Source: Callaeas wilsoni (lineage: Eukaryota > Chordata > Aves > Passeriformes > Callaeidae). From it: 64,000 bases of DNA. The stretch is taken from NCBI GenBank assembly GCA_013398955.1, contig VWPU01009550.1:18452-82451 (forward strand). The letters run 5' to 3'. Each line of letters starts with the position of its first letter. Positions within the stretch are counted from its first letter, which is position 1. The notes below the pieces were generated by a model. The model worked only from the letters and a program-made list of their open reading frames with translations, was not told the DNA's origin and ran no database searches. A program made the translations under genes and the position numbers. Of this stretch, positions 35,201-46,200 are shown piece after piece.

Positions 35201-38200
35201 CCCTGCTTTGGGATCCTAATCCCTCTGCGAGTCAAGCCTCAGTCTCTGGGATGCAGCCACTGGATCCGTTTTTTACTGGAAGGATTCTGTTGAGTGACTG
35301 CAGCTCCTCCTTTACTCCAAGGATTTAGCCATGGTGTGCCACAACCCCTGCCAGACACAGTGGGAAACAGCGTTTTTGTATCACAACACGCACAAAATAA
35401 CAGAGCTGAGACCATCCTGTTGGGGAATCCACCAGTTATGGGATGCCGTTGCCTAAATACTTTGGAAGTTTTCAGCCTCTGCGTTTTCACGTTTCTGGGT
35501 TCCTGGTTGCTCTATACAACTGCATTAACTGTGCAGGGAAAATGAACCATTTGCTGTGGGAGTGACTTGACAGTGTTGTTTTCAGGGTGCAGACTGACAG
35601 CAGATATATCTATTCAGCTCTGCTGGGCAGCAGGGCTCAGCAGTGAGCTAAATTAGCCCACAACATGTTATTCTAGCCAGACTTCCCAACAGCCTGCTGT
35701 AAGGCTCACACACACTCACACGGCGTAGTCAAAGGAGAAAAATGAAATTTCGGCAGGTTTTTCTTCCTGGGTGGATTTTTCATCCAATATTCCAGATTCT
35801 GCTCTATGGCAATTAAACCACAGCACCTCATTCCATGCTCAAATCTACCTGTCCTTGCCTCCACAGGTTTTCTTGAGCTTCTGAAATGAATGAGAATGAA
35901 AAAGAAATCATAAATAAGACTGCGTAACTCAGGAATATCCAAGACTGGTAGTTCAAAATAATTGTAATAAGTATTTGTAAAAATGTAATAATTCAAGTGT
36001 GTAAATGAAGGGAATTAAATGCCATGGTAAATTTACATAAGACAATGTTTAAAGCAGAAATTGGTATAAATATAATATAGATAAGTACTAATCCTCTTCC
36101 TTCTTAACTAGGCCATTAATAAAAATTTTCAAGGACGGACTACAAAATATCTTTAAAACTGGAAGGTCATATTAGAGACTAGAAAAGACTGATCCAGGAA
36201 AAACAAAGATGTGAGCCTAGCTTTGCCTCCAGGTCTGCATCCTGAGTGCAGTGGTTCCTACTGGAAGCCTGCCTTTCCTAGGAGTCACTGTATACTGAAA
36301 CATAATGGTGATATCCATCTGCTCTGGTCTTTTTTTCTTCCAGCATTTTCAAGTTTAGGGGTTTTTTTGGTTGGTTTTTTTTTTTTTAAACTAGCATTCA
36401 CTGTGGAACAGCATAAAATATTTGGCCATTGCTTTTTCTCTTTAAGAGTACAGCAGAAAAGGCTTTAGAAATAGAAAGAAAATAAGCTATTCAGTTTGGT
36501 CCTTTGAAATTAAGCCACTTGCAATTCATAAAGAAGCTATTGGAGATGACATAGCTGACACTTTTTGCCTTGTATAAAGCTGCAAAGATAGCTGCTTTAC
36601 AAAGACAATCATTCCTAAGAGTGGGAGCATTATTAGGTTTTCTCTGCTGATCTTCAAGGTGCAAATGACAGGTAACTTAAATACCCTGCCAAGTGCAAAA
36701 TTTCTTTGCAAAACATCTCAAAAATACGATTTCCTGTTTTACATAAGACTTCACAATCCATATTATTTCTAATCCTCTAACACGTATTCTTCTGTTTTCT
36801 CTGTACCTGCAGGATTTCTCATGAGCAGTGCATATGGCTTTCAGTATTAAAAAAGTAAATGGTGTCTTGAATAGCAGAATTAAATTCAGAAGCATCCTGC
36901 ACTGATAGGACATCACGTCTAAAATATATTCCTGCAGGCAGTTGTTCTGCTAATTCCCGAGTACAGACAAATATCGATCTAATCCCAGAAGTAACAGCTG
37001 TCAGGAGAGGGAGTTTCTGCGGCCCACATCGCGTCTCTGTAACTCTGACAAGATAGGGGAAGAGTTCTCCAGCAGGGAACACAATCACGCCACTGTTTTC
37101 TGACATTCCCTTTGATTTTTTCCTGCCAGCCCTGCTGATCAGCAGGTGAGTATTAATATAAACCACTCAGCTGAAGCAGGCTCACAATCTCAACACTGCG
37201 CAGACAGCTGGGGGAAGAGGGAGTGGGTCAGATGACTTAAATGTGCCTTTTTCTTCTCATGGGGAACCTCTTCAGGCATAAAGGATGACTCCATGCTCTC
37301 TCCTTGTATGACAGTGGCCACAATGACAGATTTCAGGCAACGCCAAACACACGTTTATGAGACCAGCCCTTTGCCAGTGCACTAATCTGGCCTGGGATTA
37401 GGGTGCTCACCTACAGGTAGGGCAAATAGTAAGAACTGGTACTTCCGTCTTGGCTAAGCCCTGTTTGGCTCTGTTTCCCAGAGCAAATAACCCAGTCTGG
37501 AAGGTCCCAAGGTGCTATCACCAGGATATAGTCTGAACATAGGACTGTTTGATTAGGCAGCTGAGGTATCCCCTGTCTGAAAGATTCGTTTTTCAGAGCA
37601 TCTAAAGTGTATCTGAGTCTGTCTGAAAGGAAAAATCTTCCCAGATGAAAGTAAGATGAGGAGGAAGGATGTTCCACACCCCCTAACTTCGGGGATCTGG
37701 GAAGGCAGCACCTCAGGCTTCTTTTGCAGCCAGCAAAAACTTCAGAAGAAGCTGTGCTGGAAGCTCAGCTACATTGTCAAGAAATCTCAGAAGCCAACTA
37801 AGACACCTGCAAACCCAAACTCGGCTGTGTAAATCTGCCTCTTGTCTCCCTGTGCCCACAGAGCAAGGGCACAAAGGAATCAGCTTTGGGATCAAATCCA
37901 TGAAAGGTTTCTGTGCTCTTTGAAGTTCACAAGCAGATGGAAGTTCAAACGGAGTCAAGCACTGAGTGATACCGTCTCGTTTGGATGTAATATGAGGTGA
38001 AATTGAATCTTTCACATGGTAACACTTTCAATCACACCTGGAGCCTTGACTGTGCCTGTGGCACTGATGGGACAGTGGGTTAACAACACCGGGAAGTTTC
38101 CAGAGAAACTGCCAGATCCAGGATTCCTTATTATTTCCCTGTGCTTCACTCAATGAGATGTACTGATTTACAAGGAGGTTTAGGAGTTGAGGGAGAGGGA

Positions 38201-38244
38201 TCGATAGCTTTTTAGTGAATACTAAGTGCTAGTTGTGACAAGTC
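32216..38244. other. Unique non-coding DNA
   Basis: No gene, RNA gene or mobile element is recognisable. The stretch contains short T-runs (about 33145-33170 and 36376-36387). Open frames are short and lack domains. Confidence 0.6.
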
Positions 38245-38248
38245 AGAA

Positions 38249-38255
38249 TATAAAA
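38249..38255 (+). promoter_or_regulatory. TATA-box-like TATAAAA upstream of a CpG-rich block
   Basis: TATAAAA, followed by G, sits at the AT-to-GC transition. About 30 bp downstream, the expected initiation distance, the sequence becomes GC-rich. The motif alone is common, so promoter activity is inference from the combination. Confidence 0.3.
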
Positions 38256-38279
38256 GAGTCCCATGCTGTCTAGCTCTCA

Positions 38280-38840
38280 CAGAGAGTGAGAGCAGCAGGA
38301 CTCATCGCCTTGCAGGATGAAAATCTGATGGCAGAACTCCATTTGTATTTGCCTCAGTGGTTGCACTGGGTGACTGTGCAGCACTGGGCAACAGGCAGAG
38401 CCCAGGGAGACTGGACAGTGCTCTGGAGAGGTCTCAGCTTTCCTTGGGCCTGGCATGCCCGTGCCAGGACTCCCCAGGCGGGCTCAGTGAGCGTTCTTGA
38501 GCCGCGCGCGGTGAGTCAGGACACAATCAGACAAACTCCGGGAGGGAGCTCACTGCGCGAGCAGCAGCTCGGTGCCTTCGCAGAGCACAGCCGGGCTGCG
38601 TGCAGGCCGCATTTGTGATGTGCATCAGCTCCGTGGGTGCCCGTGGACGGCCTGGTGCAGCCTGGGCGCGCAGTCGCGGCTCCCGGGAGCAGGGAGGCTT
38701 TCTGCAGCCACGCTGCAGAATTGGCTCGGGCCTGGGCCGGTCTGGTGCTCTGCAGAACATCTGACCTGCCTCTCAAGTGCTGCGTGCTGCACAGCGAACT
38801 CGTGGTAGCCCAGCACGCTTTGGAGCAAGGGAATCGGGGC
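38280..38840 (+). other. CpG-rich block with a possible first exon
   Basis: CpG-rich DNA including CCGCGCGCGG and CTGGGCGCGCAGTCGCGG. On the plus strand an ATG at 38328 opens a 61-codon frame that runs into a strong splice-donor-like GCG/GTGAGT at 38510/38511. With the TATA-like motif at 38249 this could be a promoter and first exon. The predicted peptide (rich in Trp, Leu, Ala, Arg) matches no family I know, and the minus strand is also open in three frames, as GC-rich DNA often is. A TGAGTCA AP-1-type site overlaps the donor at 38512-38518. No downstream exon is recognised. Confidence 0.25.
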
Positions 38841-41800
38841 ACAGATTTGATTTATGAATGAGATGTAGAAATGCTGCCCCAAGTGCCTGCTAGGAATTCG
38901 GTGGTCTGGGGAGACCTGGTTAAAGACACTTTTGTTTCATTCAAAAGGGTGAAATCCTCCTTAGATATACAGAATTCATGCTCCCCACAGGATAAAGGAA
39001 GGAAACAAACTCAGGTTTTCCCTTCCTGGGTGCAGCGATATTAATTAAAACAGATTAATTTAATTAACAAGAGCCACGTCTTCCTTAGGAGAATTTGAGC
39101 AGCATTCCAAGTAGCTTGTGATTCAGTAAAAACATGTTTGGCAAATAAAAAAATTGAATTGCAGTGATAGATACTAAAAAGGGAAAAATATCTCATTATA
39201 AAAAGGAGAATTATTTGCATTTAAGCCCTTCTGTTTCTTGTGCTCACAGAGTTTAGATTAAAGTAATTTATTTCTGTCTACTAATTAGGACTATTTATTA
39301 CTGACTTCCTACAATTTTGAATTATAATTCTCACAATACTTATTTTAATATGGTATCAGCACAAATAAAGGGTGACTCTTGAGAATCTCTGGAAAACAGG
39401 GAGTAACATAAAATCCTAATGAAAGTGGTGGCAGTTACCATGCTTTAGAGACTCTCTCAGCAAGCTGTAGAATCAGACTGTGTCAGCTGAATTCTCGTTC
39501 CTCAGAAAATTGCCAAGCACAGTGCACTGGGGAGAGATAATCCAGCAATCATAACTGGGAGATCAGACAAACAGGAAACCTGAAAATTCCTGCAAACTTT
39601 GTTCCACAAGTATTAACAGCGAGTGTAGAAATATTTATCCCTGAAATCTAATTAGAAATTAGCAATTCAGCTGAAGACTATGCAGAAATGAAAAAGATGA
39701 TCAAATATTCACCAAATTGCTCAGTTGTGGTGAGTTTTGGAACGGAGCAATTACAGACAAGTGTTTCTTTATGGTTTCTTTATGGTTTCAAACCCACAAC
39801 ATTTTATGTGTGGAAAGCAGAGAGGAAGACAAACACTTAACTGGGAGAAATCTTTTAGCAGCATTAGAGGTGTTTGAGCCACGCCTGCACTGTGGTGCTC
39901 CTCAGAGTTGTGACAAGCTAATTGATGGATAATGAAAATAATCTCTCACATTCCTGTGAGGAGCCTTGATGCAGTGAATTAGGTGGAAGTGTCATCACCA
40001 GAGGGAAGTACACAAACGGAGAAAATATAAAATACTCTCGGGCCTTTGAAGTAATTTTTCCCAATTTTTTCTGGCTCCTGGTGCTCAACAAAAAGTTACC
40101 TCATTGAGGGAGGCACACCAAGGGAAGCCAAAAAGACACAGCTTTCAAAGTGGAGCATGAACCCTGGCCTCAGGAAAAAAGAGAGGTGCAGTTAAAAGAA
40201 CACGACATTACATGAGCTGAGAAACAAACAAAAAAAAAATCAGAAAAGAATTCATTAGACCAAAATGTTGGTGAAACAAAGTGTATTTGTATTACATCCT
40301 GTTACTAGCACTAACTGGTCTTCAAATGAGGATCAAATTTCCTAAAATCTGTTGGGTTTTAGGTGAAGAAAAATCTTTAAGCTTTTAAAAATAAGTAAAG
40401 AAGCAGTAGATAATGGGGATTAGAAATTTTTTTGTCAGCAGTTATTTTTTTAAAAAATTCTAGTTCTGTATGGGCCTTAAATGAGCCATTTCCTATTGGC
40501 AATATGTCATTAGCATCATCCTAATCATTCTTGTCTAATCTCATCTAATTCTCTAAGGACTTTTTCCTCGGGAGTAATTGCAGGTCTCATTCCACCAAGA
40601 GGAAATAGTGAATCAGGATAGACTGTTATCTTACAGCCCTCCAAATAACTCTTGCATCATTTCTTTTTTAATTAGGCTTAGCTTGAACAAATATCCCTGT
40701 TTATAGAAATGCATGTACACAACCTCTACCAATTACTAAACAAGATGCTTATTAGAGGCACAATTGCCATTATTAAAATAAACAGCTATTTTCTTTGGTG
40801 TCCTTCAAAGAGAGAGCTGGTGTCATTTGTCACCAAACCTGCTATAGCCTAGAAAGTATTTTTTAACCATTGTTTTTTATCTCAAATAGAACTGGTAATC
40901 TGCAAGTATTAATCTCAGCACTGAAGAGCATCACTCTGCAAGGTAAGAAATGAACAGACTGGCAGAAAAATGCATTTTGGTCAGGTGGTGAAAGCTCTGA
41001 GGTGGCTCTTACCCAGCATTAGATACCACTCAGGGAGTAAGGATTCATAACTGGCCATGCAGAGAGGACATCAGCACTTAGAAATGCATGACAATCTCAC
41101 AGGATTTCAGGGAGTGAGGAGCAGAGTGGGTTAGATTAGAACATGTAGGAAATCTCAGAGCAGCCCCACGGAAAGTTTAGCTCTGAAAGCTGCCTAGGTG
41201 AGGGACCCTTCAGAAAGTGTAACATCAGACACGGGAAGCAGCAAGGACAAGACATCCCACCCAGCGCCTCACACACATTTACCTTGTGCTGAGCAGGTTT
41301 CGAGATCCCTGAAGAAACCGAGGGATTTCAGATTTATGGCTGTGGCAATCCCCAGAAGAGGTGTCATGACACCCTTCCAAAGCTGGTTTTCCCAATGGAA
41401 ACCCTGTGCACGTGTTACTTCACACAGTAACTCCACATGTGCCCTCACTGAGCAGCTCAGGCTGGCAGTGCAGGGCTCCATAAGAACTGGGATCCTCCAC
41501 TGGAAACCACGAGCCACGTGCTCCCTGTTGGCAAAGGAGAACAGAAAAATGTGAGATTTTATGGCAAAGAACCTATTCCTAACCACATGCAAGTTTTATC
41601 CAAGGACACAGTCATGTGAGGAGCATTCTCAGGCAGTTTCCACACGGTGCTGTGTGGGTCAACTGAAAACTCTGTGAGAATGACTTCAGTGCCGCTTAAG
41701 TCAACCACAGGTGACAGTGTGAGCTCCCAAACACTCACCCAAGCACGCTTCCAACCAGTGTGCACACAGCAGAGCCTTTCTGATTCAGGCAGTGAGCACG

Positions 41801-42629
41801 TTGCTTTGTAGATGAGGTACAATAACCAGTTAAAAAACCTCAATTGATCAGCTTCACTAAAAATCCCATGTGCCTCTAAAGAGCTTCTCCTTGTGGTGAC
41901 TGGTTTCCCCCTCCTAAAGGATGCTGGAGCTCTGATCATAAGACAGCCTTTGCCCATGGTGGCACAGGGACTTGCTTTGAACCTACTCTCTGTAAATCAT
42001 GGAGATGGGGGTGTGAGCCTTCTGACAGCACCTTGACATGGTCTCCATACTGAATTTCTACCAAACACTTTCTAACTATAAAATTAGCAGTCTCTGCTCT
42101 CCTGACATCCTGTTGAACATCTGTTTTCCAGTATGGACAGCGACTGTCAAATCCCAGTTCATTTGCTTTGGGGCTGTTTTTGTCTAGTCTCTCCACATCG
42201 GATGAATAACCTTCACTCAACTACTTCAGCTATGAAACACAAGCCAGAGACCCCTTTGATTTCACAGTAAATCTGAAAATTTCCACTTTATGGATAAGAG
42301 GCCTTGAATTTATAACATAATCTTCCTGCCTTAGGAAGAGCTTGTTCTGCTACGGTTTTGACCATGAGACAAGTCCTATTACCAGAGAAGATGGATTTTC
42401 CAGGCAGTTGCTTCATGAGGGGCAGAGACAGACCCCTCGTGGTTAACTTGAGTGATTTGGTCCTTGTTCAGTACCAAGAATGCAAGGAAAGGTTAGTGCC
42501 CACAATCCTTGGCAAGTCTGTACCTGGTAGCACTTTTATCCACTGCTTTAGATATTTCTATGCATGTGATGTGGCAAAGAGCAGGAAGTGTTGTAAATTG
42601 GATTTAAGTACAAACAGGGGGTTAAACTC
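38841..42629. other. Unique non-coding DNA
   Basis: No gene is visible. 39040-39070 is dense in TTAATTAA/TAATTA-type motifs, and 39762-39789 holds a small duplication of TTTCTTTATGG. Frames around 41200-41960 are short, conflict on the two strands and carry no domain. Confidence 0.6.
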
Positions 42630-42740
42630 CTCTCCCATTCAGGAGCAAAACTTTCAGCTGACTCATGACGTGACTTGCCAAAGGCCATACAATGATTCAG
42701 CTGCAGAACCTGCCAGTCCAACAGCAAAGCCAAACTTTAG
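42630..42740 (-). mobile_element. MIR-like ancient SINE remnant
   Basis: The plus-strand text GTGACTTGCCAAAGGCCATA, then CAGCTGCAGAACC and GCCAGTCC, follows the reverse complement of the MIR core (GTGACTTGCCCAAGGTCACA, CAGTGGCAGAGCC) in order. About 110 bp are alignable by eye. It lies inside the longest open frame of the window (42358-42855, 165 codons), which argues against that frame being a gene. Confidence 0.5.
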
Positions 42741-43000
42741 CTTCTGCTTCAAATTGCAGTGGCTACGGGACTCTCCTGAAGGCAAAGAACCAGCTCACCT
42801 GCAGTTAACTGCAAACACTGATGTGCCCAGGGCAGACATTCACAGAGCCTCATAATTAAAATCCAAGAGACTTATGAATCTCTCATTAGTCTTTAAAGCT
42901 ATTGCCCCCTACCAATCCCATGGTTCCTTTTTCCTTGAATATGACATTGAAGGAAAACTGTATAAGAATACTGGCAGTGTTCAGAATAAATACTGAAGAC
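42741..43000. other. Unique non-coding DNA
   Basis: Short interval between the MIR-like remnant and a CR1 fragment, with nothing recognisable. Confidence 0.6.
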
Positions 43001-43210
43001 ACAGAACCATAGAATGGTTTAGGTTCCAAGAGACTTTAAAGATCATTTTATCCCCCCTGCCATGGCAGGGACACCTGCCACTGTCCAAGGGTGCTCCAAG
43101 CCCTGTCCAACCTGGCCTTGGGCACTGCCAGGGATCCAGGGGCAGCCACAGCTGCTCTGGGCACCCAGTGCCAGGGCCTGCCCACCCTCAGAGGGAAGAC
43201 GTTCTGAATC
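43001..43210 (-). mobile_element. CR1 LINE, 3'-end fragment
   Basis: On the plus strand it opens ACAGAACCATAGAATGGTTT, the reverse complement of the CR1 tail. It continues with AGACTTTAAAGATCATTTTA, CCTGCCATGGCAGGGACACC, GTGCTCCAAGCCCTGTCCAA and CTGGCCTTGGGCACTGCCAG, all CR1 3' region blocks. About 210 bp remain, 5'-truncated and non-coding. It is the best-preserved CR1 tail in the window. Confidence 0.92.
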
Positions 43211-46200
43211 AAATAATTTCTGCAAATATTATAATAGGAAGGGTGAAAACACATAAAAATCTGATGGCACAAAACTGACACATTTTTGGATGGGGAGGAA
43301 GGAGTGCTGGTGGTCCCACCTTTCAGTGTCCATGAGGGGTTTTAACACCCTTGTCTCTGCTCCTTTGAGCAAAGGCATGCCAGACAAGTTCCAAGAAACA
43401 CTGCATGTTCCCTGGCTTCCTAGGAACATTCCAGTGGCTGTACTGGGTCAAAAGTGCATCTAACTCACGATTCCAGCTTTGATGGAAATATAAGAAAAGC
43501 ACACACTGATAATCCTCCAATGCACTTTCCCAGCTGCAGGAAATTACAACTTGTATTAAGAGTCCTAACATAAAGGAGTTTGTTTAGATATTCTTTAAAC
43601 CCTGTTACAATTCTATTTTGCAGCAATGAGTTTGAAGTTCCAGACTTTAATTAATCTGCTTTTGTGACAGAGGGTTTTTATTATTGTTGTATTTGTTTCA
43701 TTGTTTTGGGTTTTTTAACTCGTATCATTGGATAATTCCATTTGATACTGACAAAGTGAATACCAGTTTTTGGTTCCCTCTCAAAAAACACTCACAGTTT
43801 CATCATTGCCTTCATTGTATTCTGGTGTCAGTGTGTTTTTTCTGGGCTGAAATTATTAATCTATTTCACCTCTCCTTGGACACAAGGCATGCAGTTCTTT
43901 GTCACCCATGTCTGTATCTGTAGTTCTGTTTTAGTCTTCCTGAGATGGGTAAACAAAGTGTATTGAGGGTGGAAACAGACCTTTCCTCTTGATCAACCAG
44001 AGGGGGCTTTTTGGGTAACTGAACACTTGCAGAGGTAGAATATGAGTCAATCTGGCCATTTCATTTCAATGCCTTCAAAGAGATGGATTTCATCAACATT
44101 TTGAAAATGTGTTTCCTAAGCTGTGAGAAATCTGCTAAGAACCCTTGAACTGCATTACCTCGAGAAAAGGCAGCATCTCACAAGATCAGGCTATAAAGCG
44201 TTATCTACATCCAGTTACAATGACCCTTTTATTACATTGCCTTTAGACTTAAAAGAAAACAAAACAGAACCCTGGAGAGTTAATATTTTCAAAACCAGCC
44301 CTAGCTGAAGACAATCAGTGCAGCTTTTGATAAAACTGATCAAAGGACAATTCTTGACAGCTTGGAAACATGAAATGCTATTACTTGCCCTCTTTTAGTT
44401 TTGCTCTTTCTTCTCAGAAGACCAGTATTTGTTTTGCATAGTAGCAAACATTATTCCTGAGGTGTTTAACTTTTGCACAGGAGCTCTCCTTTCATTACAC
44501 CAGAGTAAAAGCAGTGTGAGATTTGCAAGAGGTCCTTTGTCTTCTGCTGTAGTAAAACCTTTGTGTAATTTATCGTTCTTTTCTTTCTCTCTCTTTTACC
44601 TCTTGGCCACAATTTACACATCAGCCTCTTCTGCTATTGTCTTTATATTGGATGAGGATCGCCTTAAAATATTCCCACAGAGTTGCTATTTCTCCTCTTT
44701 TCATTACTTAAAATTGAAAGTGGTTAAGATAATGTATTTGGCATCAGACTTACAAGGGAAAAAAAAATAGGGAAAAAAGGGCACAGCGAATTGCTATGAT
44801 CATCTCAAGGACAGTTTGTGTTGGGGCACCAAGGCCAGGAGAAGAGGGCAAATTCCTGATCCCTTTTAAATTGTGGTACTAATCAAGGGATATGTAGGTC
44901 CCTGCAGACAAATGACCAGGAGCAGCTTAAAACTGCTTCCCTTTAGGCTTAGTACAAAAGCTGCAGGGCGTGTGTCTCAACTCCCTGCCCTCTCACAGGA
45001 GGGGATGTGTCATTTGGCCAGCTAACCCTCCAGAAAGGCCCACAGGATTCTAATCTCTCTTTCATAATCTCTAATTAGTCACCTCTCTCAGCACCTCTCC
45101 TGCCATTTGAAATCAGGATGCTTTGCAGATACTGGCATGGAGATTAAACCAAGCATTCAGCTGGCAGCAGTCCACAGGCAGTGTAAAAAGCTTTTTGGGC
45201 ACAGTTTCTGCTCTCTTACACCAGTGAAAAGCTAAAGGAAATCTGAAGATCTCAGTGTCAAACCTTCCTCTATATTCAAGAATGCTGAGGCTGAAAAGCA
45301 CAATGCAGCCCTTCTAATTCCTGTAAACCAAAAGTTGACATAACTAATACAGAAATGCTTAACTGAGGGGCCAGCTAATAGAGGTAATTTCTAGTCCATC
45401 AGATCTTTATATTAGCTATTGCCCTCAGTTTAGTTTTGAATTGCTTTTTAAGCTTCCTTTTTTAAGTTAGTAGATTTAAAGTGCAAGTTTCTGCATTCCC
45501 AATTCATTGCTTCTTATTGAGCATTTGGGGCATAAAGAAGCAGCATTATCTCCTCATTTTAGTTTAGAATAAGGAGCAAAAATACCTTGCAGATTGTTTT
45601 TTGTTCACAGTGAGGACCTGAAAAAGCCACGAAGACCTTTCTGCTCCCCAGTTTCCCCATTTGTGTAGCGGAGTTGAAAGCCTTTGCTTTCCCACCCGGG
45701 ATACTGTGCTTAGACCAGCTGGTGTTTGGTGTCTGGTTTCAAGAGGAAAAATATTTTCCAAATACCAAACATAATCATTCATGAACATTAATTCCCTGGG
45801 CAACACATCTGTGAAAGCTCTTCAGGTAACACCCTGCCTCTGAACACATTGACAGAGGACCTGACTGGGCACATTTCCTACACAAATGCTATTTATTTGT
45901 TTGGTTTTGGCAAGTATCTGTCTCTGCTTATGCCGCAAAGGGATGCAAGTCACAGTTCCGACTGACTGGGGGAAAGCCATCAGTGTCAGTGCCATCCCTG
46001 AGAAAAATATCTTCCCTTTCCAAGGAAAAGGGCAGGTCTACCTAGCAGGCAGTGTGTTCTCCCCAGAGCCAAGGACGTGGAGAACTGTGCAAGACTTCAT
46101 TTTCATTTTTCTTAAAAATTGATCCAAAAGAAAGAAATCTTACAATGCTTTTAAATGATTGATTTTTTTTTTTTTTCCTATTGGAACTGGCATTTTTCAT

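Noticed and set aside
42358..42855. 165-codon open frame as a protein-coding gene
   Set aside because: No domain, no splice context, and its second half overlaps an MIR-like SINE core.
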